Shown one piece after another: positions 25,305 to 37,700 of a stretch of 64,000 bases of DNA. The notes under the pieces were generated by a model. That model saw nothing but the letters and a program-made list of their open reading frames with translations. It was not told where the DNA came from and searched no databases. The position numbers and the translations under genes were made by a program. Source of the stretch: Tetrahymena elliotti 4EA (lineage: Eukaryota > Ciliophora > Oligohymenophorea > Hymenostomatida > Tetrahymenidae). Numbering within the stretch: position 1 is the stretch's first letter; each line of letters begins with the position of its first letter. The stretch is from positions 578,095 to 642,094 of the forward strand of contig JH720343.1 of NCBI GenBank assembly GCA_000231825.2, written 5' to 3'.

Positions 25305-26163
25305 TCTAAATGTGTTTTCTTTTTCAGAAATCAAAATTTTTTTTAAATAAATAAATAAATTAATAAATCAATTATTATTAAAGATATTTTTTCTATCAAT
25401 TTTTAAAACCCTACAAAAAATCTATCGAACAAGTTGATAAAAAGAAATATTATACAGAATCTTATTATGCTTATTATTAAAGAATTTTTTTATTTTAGTA
25501 GACAAACAATGAATTAGTATCTGAGGTAGAACTCATTCGTTTTTATTTTAATTAAAAATTTTTAAAAATATTCTTCATTATTATTTTATTTTCTTTTGAA
25601 ATGTTCAATTAATCTCTAAAAAAATACTTAATTTTCTTTTGTTTCTATTATTCTAAAAATTATTATTATTATAATAGAGTTATTTCAATTTATGGTTTGT
25701 TTTATATAAATGGCAAAGATTTGCTTTAAATTGAGAAAATTAAATTTATTTAGTGTCATAAATCAATAAAAAATCTTTAACCAATCAAATCTTTTTTTAA
25801 ATTAGTAAAAATAAATATTTACTTTTACAGTCTTAGAAGAATTAAAGAAGAAATCAATTAGACTAGAAAATATGTTTGAACCTATCAAAAAATTTTGATG
25901 AGAAAATAATTTTAGTTATTAATTAATGGAAGTACTGTGATCGATGATTTTGAAGAATATTTACTTTCAGTTAAATATTAATTTTGTTTTTAAATTAAAA
26001 ATAATGGCCATTAATCTTAGATATTTGATTTTGTAAATTAAAATACTTCCTATTTAAAAAAAGAAATTGAGTTATAATCTTCCACACAGTTGTTAATCTA
26101 AAATATAGTAAACTTATTCGTTCTAATAAATATTACTTTCACAAGAGCTTTTTAAGTCAAATC
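25305..26163. other. Divergent promoter region
   Basis: Shared upstream region of the minus-strand WD40 gene and the plus-strand 1243-residue gene. No coding signal or specific motif was recognised. Confidence 0.55.
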
Positions 26164-29100
26164 ATGCAAAAAAATTTTGGCTAATATGGGAATAGTAAAA
26201 ATGGAGTGATTACTATTAATTAAGTTTAGGGTCAGTTGGGATTAAAGTCTGGTTTACATTAAAATTTTGATATATAAAGCTAATTTTAAGATGAGTTTAG
26301 TGACAATTAACATACTGAAACATTTTAACAAATTGAAGAAATTAACTTTAACATTAATCAAAGAATGGATACTAGCTAATCAGCCTTTCAATAAAATCTT
26401 CAAGTGAATAAGACTCAAAATACTTAGTAGGGGTCTTCTAAATAAATAATAAGTTAATAGTGGTTAATTGAAAATTTATTGTAAGATTAGGATAAAAAAG
26501 GGACAGATTAATCAAGAGGTATTTCAAATACAATAAGAAATGATACAAATCCGAACAGACAAAAAATACAAGGAAATTATAATAGTTTAGGAAGAAATGA
26601 TTACAAGATTAGAAAAATTAATTAAATATAAAATAGTAACTCTTTTTTAAGTTAAAATTCTTAAGATCTTAGAGCTTCATAGAAATTTGGTTTTATTAAA
26701 GCTGAAACAATTTATGGTAAGGGATAGTAAGATGGAGTTTTGAATTGCGAAACTTAAATTTAAGATTTATAGAAGTATATAAAAGGAAAAAGTGATAAAA
26801 ATAAAGGAAATAGCTAAGCAAATGAAAGCATTGCCTAATTAATGTAGTAATATATTAGAGATACAAATAATAACTAAAAAGACTTCATAGAATCTAATAT
26901 GAATTCAGTTGATGCTGCTGCTCATCAAAGATTTTTGAAATATGAAAATAATGAATAGAGTATATTAAATAAGCTACATTAACATATTCATTATGTGAAG
27001 GAAAGGGATCATATAAATTAGCTTATGAAAGAAGAATTAATGAAAAATAGCTTTATCCCTTGTAAAATTGAGGACGAAACTGATATTTCCCACTACACAA
27101 AAATTAATGTAAAAGGCAATTAAGATAAATAAGTACCTCCTCATAACAAGTCAAGCCCTTAAAAAGATTTGAAATCTCATATACCTGATTCAAGTGTTAA
27201 AGATGATCATCCTAAATTAATTTAATTATAGAATGCCAGTAATCTTGAATAAAAATAAACAGAGAATAATGTCTTTAAATTATAAATAAACCCTCCAAGT
27301 CAGAAAAACAGTTCTTAAAATTCCCCCAGATTTCCTCCTAGCCATAAAAATAGTTAAAATACTTCTCCAAGATTTCCTCCTAGTAAGCTTTAAACAGTGA
27401 AATTATAGCCTAGCAAAGAAAGTCAATCCCCAACAAGAACTGCATTAAAAAAATTAGAAGCTACTCCTGAGCCTGAGGTTATATTAGATAATATTAGAAA
27501 CTATAGACCTCCTTCAGGAGAAGATAATAAATCTGTTCCATTCTTAAAATAGACTACTTTAAAAGACACTTAGTAGCATGAAGATATAGATGAAAAAAAA
27601 TCACTGTTGAAAAACTAAAAAGCTTTAAAAAATAAAATAGAAAAAATAATTAGCAAACATAAGTAAGTCATAAAAGATATTGATTATGCATACCAAGAAG
27701 TAACAGAGCATTTAAAAAAGAAAGAGTTGTTTCAAAGGATGAGAAGCATAAGTGAAGCTAATTCCCCAAACACATTTAATTTTCTTGGAAATACTCCAAA
27801 TTAAGGTCTTTCGATGAAAGAATAAGTTAATGCTGCCTAGAGCGGAAAATAAAATCTACAACGTATTGGCAAAAAAATTATGGATAACTTAAAAAATAGC
27901 AGCACATCATAAAATCCTCAAATATTTTAATTTATCCAACAAAAGTACATCAACAATAATTCCAGTATGAATTAAAGCAACAATAATAGCAGTATTCCTA
28001 CTTCTTAGCCAGGAAATGTTCCATCTGCCCTTCAATCGTTAGAGTTTCAAAAGAAATTGCTTATTGAAAATATCTAAAATACTTAAAATGAGAATAAAAT
28101 ATATTTTTAAGCTAAGTATAAACTGCGTGAAAAGAGTTTAAATTTTGATCTTTCTAACACTAATAATAAAGAATAAGTATTGGATAGAGTGTTGATGAAT
28201 TATTTTCATTAGCAAGATTTACTTAATGAACAAGAAAATCTTCTTAAAAAAGCTTATAGAGAAAAAAAGAGTTAAAGATAGGCTGGAAGAAATAAGCCTT
28301 ATAAAAATAAAGAGCTTGGGTCTCTTCTTTCAAAATTTGATCCAAAACATATGAGACTTCAAATGAAAGATTTAACAAAAGGTGGCAATGGAGGATTAAG
28401 TTCTACCATGTAAATGCCCTAAGGAAAATAACGTTCTTTAACAGCTAATCCGGCATCTAGAAAGTATGTTTATGGTGAGAAATAAGAGAATTTTGATTAA
28501 GAATACTAAGATTAGTTAGAGTAAGAGAACGTTGATTTTGAGATTTACAAAGAAGACAATACATGGAAAAAGAAATAATATAAAATAATAAATTCAGCTA
28601 AAATCTGTTCACCTGCAGAAATGGTTTTATAATTTATGAAGCATGACCCTAGATACAAGAAACAATAAAATATTGAAGCAATAGATTTTCTAGTTTAGTT
28701 TGACCCTTTGAAGGCTAAGGAAGAAGAGGATATGGAAGGAAAGGAATAAGATTCTCCAGATAATTAAGAAAAGTGTAAAAAGAGATTTGATGATACTATT
28801 ATGAGAAGATGCTTTTTCTTTTATTCAAATAAGAATGACGCAAATACTTCAGATAGATTCCAAGAAGTTACCCTATAAAAATATTTAAGTCTATTCTATA
28901 ATTTAAGTGGAAAACAATATGAAGAGTATGCAGAATCAGAGTAATAATTGCTTTTCAATTAACCTGTAAATAATGTTTCCGAACCTGCAACCAATGAAAT
29001 TTAATTTTTTAGCCACATTAAAAAGCAAAACGTACTTCTCAGTTTGAAAGGTGACTAAACTAATAAAAATAAGTAAAGTAACTAGGTTAAAACGATAGTT

Positions 29101-29895
29101 TTGGGAGATAATTTTATAGAAATACAAACTCTTAAAACTATTTTTGAAAAAATTACAAGCAAAAAAGAAAAACCTGTATTAAACTACTATGAATTTTTAG
29201 AAGCCATAAGAAAGACAAGCATTTAATATTATCTCAAAAAGATTTCTTAGGATTAAATACCTTAGCCTTAGGAGTTATTTGAAACCTTTTTTAAAGAATT
29301 TATCAGACCAATGCATATGTCTTTCAGAGATCCAGAAGAATAAGAGCTACTCAATATGAGGAGCCATAAGCAAATAGACAGTCTTTTAAAATTGTTTGAA
29401 GATAATTTAAAAGATTTGTTTGTTTTTGCAGGATCTATGAGAAGCTAAACAACATATGATTTCTCATAAATTTATTTAGGATTTCATGAGATGTATGAAA
29501 TATTATAAAAATTAGATTTTTTCCCAAATAAAATTTCAAAAACTACAATAAGATATTTGTATTATTACACTCTATCTCTAGATTAAGGTCTAGATTTTTA
29601 AGATTTTTGCTAATGTCTTCATTTGATAGGATTGAGGATCATAAGATTTCCATTAAAAAATGTTCCAATTACTCAAACCCCATAAGATTTATACAATTTG
29701 AAACGTAAATGTAGAGAAATATAATATACAACCTTTAAGCTTAAATAGGAAGGTGTACTAAATTAAAGCATGTAAAAGTTTATTCAAGACATCTCTCTAT
29801 TTTATGTTCACAAAGATTACTTAGATTACCAAAAAATTTAACAAAAAATAATTTCAATCAAAGAATCGAATCAAAAATAAATGCAAATGATGTGA
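26164..29895 (+). CDS. Intronless 1243-residue protein with folded C-terminal third, unknown
   Basis: A single frame of 1244 codons runs from MQKNFGQYGN to QKQMQMM, with no in-frame TGA. Residues 1-750 are Gln/Asn/Ser/Lys-rich and mostly disordered, with Pro-rich repeats (SPRFPPSHKNSQ, then SPRFPPSKLQ) near residue 380. The C-terminal 400 residues are hydrophobic and helical: TIMRRCFFFYSNK, LQKYLSLFYNLS, LFETFFKEFIRPM, and a pattern IRYLYYYTLSLDQGLDFQDFCQCL. The last resembles the EF-hand-like or MIF4G-like repeats used in ciliary proteins, but Ca ligands are not clear. No family was recognised with confidence. Confidence 0.88.
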
Positions 29896-30200
29896 TATGC
29901 ATAATATATGTAGCTGCATGCGTGTATATAAACAATTATTTTAATTTTATAACACCTAACTTTAAATAGATATAATCGTTTAGGTCTGTGTCTCTGTGCT
30001 TGTTAAAAATTAATTTGAGTAAAATAATTTCTTAAGCTATTGTTCATCATATAATAATAAAACCTATATAAATAAAAATTATTATTCACACAACTATTGA
30101 GAATATTTGTTGATAATTTATTATATTAGAACACTCTTGAAATATACTCATACTTTCATAATTTATCTTCATTAATTCAGATTACTAATAATTAACTTAC
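29896..30200. other. Short convergent intergenic region
   Basis: About 305 bp between converging genes. Nothing was recognised. Confidence 0.55.
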
Positions 30201-30806
30201 TCACTCATCATCTTCATCATCATCGTTAAAAGAAAGGAAGTTTTACTAAACTACTTACTTCTTTTTAGCAACAGTAGTTTCTTTTTCAAGATTTTTAATT
30301 GCTTCTTCAATTGATTTTCTTTTCTGATTTAAAACACTGCTTTATGATGAAGATTTTTATTCGCTTTTATTGCCTTTATCTCCACTTTCTTTGCTATAAC
30401 TTTTACCTTCAGTTTTATCTTTCTTTTCTTTGTCTTCATCTAATTTCTTCAATTGTAATTATTTTTTTTTCAATTCATCCTTCTTTTTTTTCTCTATTTC
30501 ATCCTTTAGTGCTCCTAATCCATTTCTATCTGATTTACTGACATATGAAGGTTTAAAATTATCCATATCTACTTTTTCTATTTCTTTTTATTCCTATTTC
30601 TCAGCTTATTCTCTTATAACTACAGCATTTTAAATATCGAAATCATCATCTCTATTCAATCTATCTTCAAGTTCTTTAGTTTTTTTCTATTCAACTGTTA
30701 GTACAGAATCTTTAAGCTATTATAAAAACTTAGGTACAGGCATATTAAATTATAAATTTTATTTTGCTCTAGGGTTTTCACCAGCATCACCACCTCCTCT
30801 TCTCAT
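30201..30806 (-). CDS. DUF4604 (KIAA1143-like) protein
   Basis: Single exon, 201 residues, starting MRRGGGDAGENPRAK. Near the N-terminus is PVPKFLQQLKDSV, which parallels the EPAFLxRFKExV block of KIAA1143. The middle is charged and helical (EEAIKNLEKE, many Lys/Glu). The protein ends NFLSFNDDDEDDE, which parallels the conserved LLSFDxEDE terminus of the same family. Human KIAA1143 is of similar size (about 150 residues) and uncharacterised. The match at both ends is from memory but distinctive. Function is unknown. Confidence 0.7.
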
Positions 30807-31468
30807 TTAACTAAATATTTTTTGATATAAATCCACAATTAACAAATTCTATCTAAATAATTTAATTTTTATCAAAAATCTAATTAATGATCTTTAATTA
30901 ATAATTTACACTTTTAAATCTATAATTTTTTAATTCTTAAATTAACATTTAATTGTTGTTCATCAAATAGATACTAAATTAATTTTTTGGTAAGCTTGGT
31001 AGATATTGAAAAATTATAAAATTTTTTAGTTAAAATTTAAGTTTTTAAGTTTTTTCTTCAACATTAATTATTAAAAAATGTAAAAAAATTTAAGTACTTT
31101 AACCAGAAATTAAGACAATTAGTATTCATAGAAGTAATTTATTACAAAATCATAAATTTGAAAAGAATTAAACTGGTAATTAATTTAATTTCAAAAAAGC
31201 TCAATTCATCTAAATAAGCTCAATAAAAATAATCTAAAATACTAGATTTTAAATAATTTGTAATTAAATTTCTTAATTAAGAATAGACAAGTAAAATTAT
31301 TATTTTTTGATTAAAGTAACAAAATCTAATTAATAAACACTTTAAAAAGGTGTTTATGATTTTCATAATTGTGTTTTTATTTGTTTTATATTTTTAGATA
31401 GGTAACAAAATAATTTAATTTATACATAAATTGAAAATATAAACCCTTAATTAATCATTTTGAAAGAA
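30807..31468. other. Intergenic region
   Basis: Lies between two minus-strand genes. A/T homopolymer tracts, with no coding signal seen. Confidence 0.6.
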
Positions 31469-33677
31469 TCAACTTAAATCTCTCTAAAGTAAATATTCAA
31501 AGTTTTAGTTTGGATCTTGAAATTAAAATGAGCCTGTGTTAGGAATAAAATCAAATGCCATGCTATTATTATTGTTGGGATTATTGCCATTGTTAGCATT
31601 AGTGAATTATTATGGATATTAATTTCTACTGTGTTATTAATTTTAATATGTTTGATCTGATATGTTACTATTATTTTAGTATTGTATATTTGCATATTTT
31701 AATTAACTTTATGAGTGCTAATTGATAACTTAAGGCCTTTCATATTAATTAATTTATTACAATGAATCATTACTATATTATCCCATATATTACTAATTAT
31801 CTTTTGAGCTATTGCTTAATTAGTATTTATCGTATTCAAAAGATTGATTGCTTTAAATATTTTACAAAGAAGTTTGATAGGGAGTTTGAAGCTAAGAATT
31901 TTAAATAAGATCAAACTACTGTTAATTAGGGATTAAAAATTAATTTTAAACCATTTAATCTCCTTGTTGTATGCTACTTTTATTTATCTATTTTTCCAAA
32001 TATATTCTTTATTATTCTTGAAAAACTTTTGATCTAGTATCTTCACCTTTGAGATCACTTTACTACTTATTCAAAAACGATTATTATTATTAATTTAAAA
32101 ACCCACTATGACCTAACTAATCAATAGAGAAACTACATTAACTAGAATTTAAGCTTTATATATTATTCCTGATATTGTCTTATGATTACTTTATTTTATA
32201 TTCTGAAGCCAGTTCTTCTTTAATTTATGTATTAGTTGAGAGAATGTTCGGGTTATTTTAAAATGGTTTTTCTTAAACTTGAACTTGAGTATTCTTAAGT
32301 GGATTGAGAGTAGAGTTCTATTTTAATTTAACACATTTTTATAATAATTGTTTTCATAAAGTTTATATTTACTTTCTGCTAGAGCTACTACCAATAACTA
32401 TCTGGATATAAGTTGTTTCTCTCATATAAATTTCTTTTCTGATAAAAAATTATCTGATTAAATATTAAGCTTGATGATATTTACTTTATCTAGGTCAACT
32501 AAAAACTTTGCAATATTAATTGGTGGGAAAAAATTTCTAAGATCATCAATAAAATTTTAAGCAAATTCATTTTTTTACTGCATTTTTTACTTTAACAAAT
32601 CTAGCTAATGAAGGATATCATCATAATCCTTTTTAGATTCCAAAATTTTTTATCTTATTTCCTAAATTTGCTACTCAGTCATTCCATTATTCTAAAACCA
32701 AACGCCACTATCAGTAGAATCTGTTTCCTTATCTGTCTAAAATATATCTAAATCTATATAATTTTGCAAATTATGATTTAAAATATTTGAAGCAAATTTA
32801 AAATTTTACTCTCAGTTGCAATCCAAATCAAATATTTCATATGAAATGGCATAATAAGTTTTACAATTTCATCATAAAATGAATAAAGTGCTTGATTTCT
32901 AGTTTTACCAGACAATCCTAACCTTAACTATGATATCGATTAATACTTTTAAGATTAATTAGAATTTAATTTACTCTCAAAGAATCCATTATATACTATA
33001 TTTCAACATCATCTTTTTCCTTTATCTTTTCTTCAAGCTTATCAAATAACTTTTGTCTTTCCTACAATAGCTAAGTCATCTATATTAAAAATAAATATAA
33101 AAAGGAATTATTTATTTTTCAAATTAATAAAATCATTTCATTTTTATAAAGATTTACAATTTCTGAATTTTATCTTTGTTTTTAATTCTATTCAATGCTT
33201 GATATTTTTAATTTTGCCTAATCTAATTCATCTCCTAGTTACTTCACCTAAATAAAATGTTAACAATTATTCCTACTTACTTATTATAAATATATTTAAA
33301 AACCTTCTTCTCAAGTAACTAAATATAAAGTTTTCTTCTCTTTCGTGTAAGTTAAGCAGAAAGCTAGCTCTTTTTCTTTTTTCTTTCTTATTAATTCATA
33401 AAATATCAATTATAAAAAGCTTTAAAGTATAAAATACCATCATCATCGTCAATATTTTCCAAACCTTCTATCATATCCTCTTCTTCTTAATTTAACTCAT
33501 CATCTCTAATTTGTATTAATTCAAACTTGTTTCATATATAAATTAACATTTTTACTAAATTATTTACTCTGAAACAATATCTTTGATCTTTTCTTTATAT
33601 GTTCCTGCTTTTTGCTATTTTTTAGATGCTGTTTGCTTTTCTGATACTGAAACAGATAAATTTGTATTTGATCCCAT
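31469..33677 (-). CDS. bZIP-family paralogue with degenerate basic region
   Basis: Minus strand, starting MGSNTNLSVSVSEKQ. A short acidic N-terminus (EEEDMIEGLENIDDDD) leads into KKKKSQLSAQLTRKRRK and LYIQLLEKKVKQLGDELDQAKLK, encoded at about 33245-33385. This aligns with the bZIP at 7116-10196: SARNSRQRKKIYIDLLEKKV against SAQLTRKRRKLYIQLLEKKV. At the position of the invariant Asn the codon gives Ser (KKSQLSA), while the Arg is kept. The downstream domain also matches: DSLRLRLGLSGKTRNQ, then PPINIAKFLVDLDK. Introns fall at the same three places (after LLEKK, after DSxR, after the DK of IDK/LDK). The C-terminus is a long Gln/Asn-rich tail. It probably dimerises, perhaps with its paralogue, but DNA binding is doubtful. 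Confidence 0.75.
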
Positions 33678-34793
33678 TTTATCTTTCTACTTTTTTATTT
33701 TTTTAGACTTTTATTATGCAGTTAATCCCTAGCTTGTGTCACTTTCTTTAAATTTAAGATTTTAATATTTTTAATTGAATTCATTAGCATATTTTGTAAA
33801 TCAGATATATTAAATCTTAGGATTTTCATTATATATTTGATTTAACTAAATTGTGTTTAAAGGTTTTTATTGCTTGTTTACCTTCTTATTAAGTATCCTT
33901 TATCATCCAACTAAATTGTTTTATTTAAAACTAATTAGAACAATTTTTTTGGTAAATTTCTATCTTTAACTTCTATTTAAGAGTTTATTTACTAAATTTT
34001 TTTGCTTAATGACTAACTAATCAAAATTTTTCTTTTAATGCTATATAAGGTTTTTGATAAAATCTAAATTAAACAAAATTGACTAAAAAGTTAAGATAAA
34101 TAGCTGATATATCCAATCATTTTAATCTTAATTATTCTAAATCAATAAATATAAAAAACTATACTAATACATAATAACTAGAATTCTGATTTATTTCAAG
34201 AAAATTAAATATTTATTATTTCTACTTTTTTACTTTTTGAATTATTTTCTATAAATTAAAAAATTATTTTTTCTATTTTCTTTTTAAATGAATTTAGATT
34301 TATTTTAAAAAATCAAATATTTAATTAGTATTTTTAAAAAATTAATAATTAAAGTCATAGACTGATCTATTTAATAATTTTATCCAAATTAGATTTTAAT
34401 AGAATTTAGTGTTTTAAGTTTGGAAAAAAGAATTTTTGTAAACAATTTAAATAAATAGAAATTATGATTATCGATCAAATTATTATTCCTCAGTATAAAT
34501 AAATTTATCTCTTTGTTTTTATTATTATTCTAGGCAGATAAAGATTCAATTTATTCTATTGCTATGAATAAGTGTGTGGTGATAATTTTTAAAAAGAGTA
34601 TTGTACACCTAAAATATTATTTTAAAATAAAAAATGTGTACTAGTAAAGTAAAAAAGAATTAAAAACATTTTTAAATAAATAGAAATCAGTATTTATAAA
34701 ATAATTTATTCATGGGTTAATATAAATTTAGTAATTTTAAAGTAAGTTTTAAATAGGTGACAATTAATTTATTTATTTAATTTATATTTAAAT
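33678..34793. other. Intergenic region with a decayed LRR-gene fragment
   Basis: Upstream of the bZIP paralogue and downstream of the LRR gene. Mostly noncoding. It includes the degenerate copy noted at 34533-34610. Confidence 0.5.
34533..34610 (-). pseudogene. Decayed copy of the 3' end of the adjacent LRR gene
   Basis: The words CAGATAAAGAT and GTGTGGTGATAATTTTTAAAAAG here recur in order, with changes, at about 34799-34868 (TAGATAAAGAT, GTGGGTGATAAATAATTTTTAAAAG). There they encode the last residues of the LRR protein. The intervening bases are unalike, so this is a remnant and not a working copy. Confidence 0.4.
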
Positions 34794-37700
34794 TCAAGGT
34801 AGATAAAGATCCCATATTGTAAATCTAGTGTTGTAATGCAAAGTGGGTGATAAATAATTTTTAAAAGCCATAATTTGCATGCAACATATTAACCTTGTAG
34901 TTATAGGAGTGAATACTGTTTTTACGTTGTCTCTCCAGTATAAATTTCTTACTTCAAATGAAAAAAGCTAGTCAAATAAGTCTATTTCTGATTATGCTAT
35001 TGAGTATAATCCTTTAGATATTTATCTATCATTAAATTCCTGATTTTCAAAGATATACATCTCAAATTCTTTTAATTTTTTACTCTTGCTTACTGCAGCT
35101 CCCATTTTGACTAAAGTATTTTTTTGGCTTATTTCATTAAATCTAATATCTAATGTTACCTTTTGCAGTTCAGGCACTTGAAAAACATTCTCAAAAAGAT
35201 TAACAATTCCATCGTTACCCATCTAATTAAGTTAAGCACACAGAGTAAATCTTTTCAATTTTGGACAGTTTTCTTTTAAAGCTATGCCAAAATTCTTTGC
35301 AGTCTCATTTTCGAGAGTGTTTTCATCAAAATAAATTGATAAATATTTTAAATTTTTCTTATTTTAGACAATCAGAGGAAGATGAGAAGATGTTGCTTGG
35401 TTCAAAAGGCAATGATTTAATGTGATATTAATATAGGTCAAACTTTTTACTTGACCTATACCTTCCATTAATGATCTAAATCCAATTTCTGTAATAGCTG
35501 TATTATTTCTCAAATTTACTTCAAGTGATTAAAGATTCATGCACTTTTCTTTAAAGTATCTTCCAAAATTTACCAAGGATTCTTATTCGATATCTGTATT
35601 TTCTAAATTCATATCTAAAACTGTTATCCTTTCTAAATTTAGTAAACCTTGAGCTAAAGATGCTATACCTTCATCTCCTATACTAGTGTCTTAAAGATTG
35701 ATTTTAAAGTTCACAATATTTTTTAGGTTGTATAAGCTATATGCTAAGAATATTAAAGTAAATTAGTTTATTTGATTTTCTCCAAGATACAAATGTAACT
35801 ATTTTAGTTGCTTAAGTTCACCTAAACTCAAACATAGTTTTTCAGCTGTTGAAGGAAGAATTTCACATTTCATTAAGCTAAAATCAAGCTTTTATAAATT
35901 ATGTAGACTGGCTAATGATCTTGCAAAATAAATTGCATTTTTATTGATTATTTCATTTTTGTAAAACTCAAGAATGAGTTCTTTTAAGTATTTCTTTTTT
36001 TCTAAACTGATTGAAATGAAACTGATCTCATCTTTTCTCAACATCGAATTAGGCATGTGTAAGTTAAGTTAAACTAGTTCATTCATTTACAAAAGCTGCA
36101 TAGCAAAGTTCTTAATTTAAGATGTAGAGTGATCAATGCTCTATAATTAAAATTAGTTTGAGTATAATTTAATATAAAAATAAATGAATTTACATGGAGA
36201 TGAATAGTTAAATACTCTATTTAGGTTTAAGCTGCTAGCCCATTGTAGAAATACTCTAACTATCTTGGTTATTGGATTTGAGATTACTCAAAATATATAT
36301 TAAAAGACCTTAAATTAAATTTTTAAAGAGCATTTCCTAACAATCCAAAATCTAAGACAGGCTAAGTTAGATGTCTAAGTTTTAGACCCAGGTATTATAA
36401 ATTTTAGTTATTTGTTATAAATTTAGATAAAGCTCTCATATTAATATCTATATTTTCACACAAACTTATATCAACGTTTCTCAGTTATGACAAATTTAAA
36501 AAGAATAGTGAGCTGCACTTATCATAATCAAGATCACAGTCATCAAATGTTAAAGTAAGCTCAACAGCGTTGGAATAAAATTAGTTAACAATTTAACTAA
36601 AGTTGTACAACATAAGTTCTTCTAGCTGTTAACTGCAAATATACACATTTAAGCTATTAAAGTTTGGTAGAGGTTTTGATTAATGTTTTTATGACCCTAT
36701 CTAATGCAAGATAATTAAAATTAACTTAAAAGACCAACTACATCTTAAAAAGTTAAAACTTAATTATTTTAATTCAGGCATATAAATATCAAAAGAAGTA
36801 ATCAACTCATTTGGATCATAAAATTAATCAATAGTTGGAATATCACTATCTTCAAATTCTATGCATAATTCTGTTAACTTATTTTTATTCTATAATCCTT
36901 CAATCTAATTCATTAAAATTCAATAATTAATGTAAATTAAATAAAAAAATAATTAAAAGATACAGTAAATTAAATAAAAAAATAATTAAAAGATAAAGTA
37001 AATTAAAAAACTATTTACAATACACTTCATTCTGAATTGAGAAAGAAAACAATTATGTAGAATAAGTGTGTATGATTCCAAGATATGAAGTTTAGTTAGA
37101 GATTGACATAAGCCTAAAAAGAAATCATTAAAAAAATGACAGCCTGAAAAATCTAAATCTAATTCTATCAAATTAGTGAATTTTCCTATTAAAGAACCTA
37201 AAATTATTTGTTCTTCTTCATGGAGTGTCATTAGATTTTTTGGTGCATAAATTCTTAAATGTGTTAAAACTAATGGATGATTCATTTCATCAAGTAATCT
37301 ACTAATAGCTAAAAATCCTTCAGAGCTTAAAGAGCAACATTATAAATTTAAACGAATAACTTCTAATTCTTAATCTCTATTGATAGAATCAAGTATTTTA
37401 GCAATATTGTCTTCTTTTAGCTTTGAATTATCAAAACTCAATTCAATTTTTTATAAATGAAACTAATTTTTCAGAAATTAGCTCATTTATTCTGTAAATG
37501 AAGGGTTTGTTAAATTACATTTTTAAAATCCTAAGTCTAATGTGATTAGTTGTTTGCTACATGGATTAAGCACTTCAAAAAGGTGAGTAAGAGATTAATG
37601 AGATAAATAGTTTTTGCCAAAAAATAAATGCAAATCCTATAACTTATACATTTATGTTAATCCATTACTAAATATTTCAAGTGTCTCATCATTTAAATAG

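Noticed and set aside
30299..30633. Two overlapping plus-strand frames rich in Phe, Leu and Ser
   Set aside because: They are complements of the Lys/Glu-rich DUF4604-like gene on the minus strand, which explains their hydrophobic composition.
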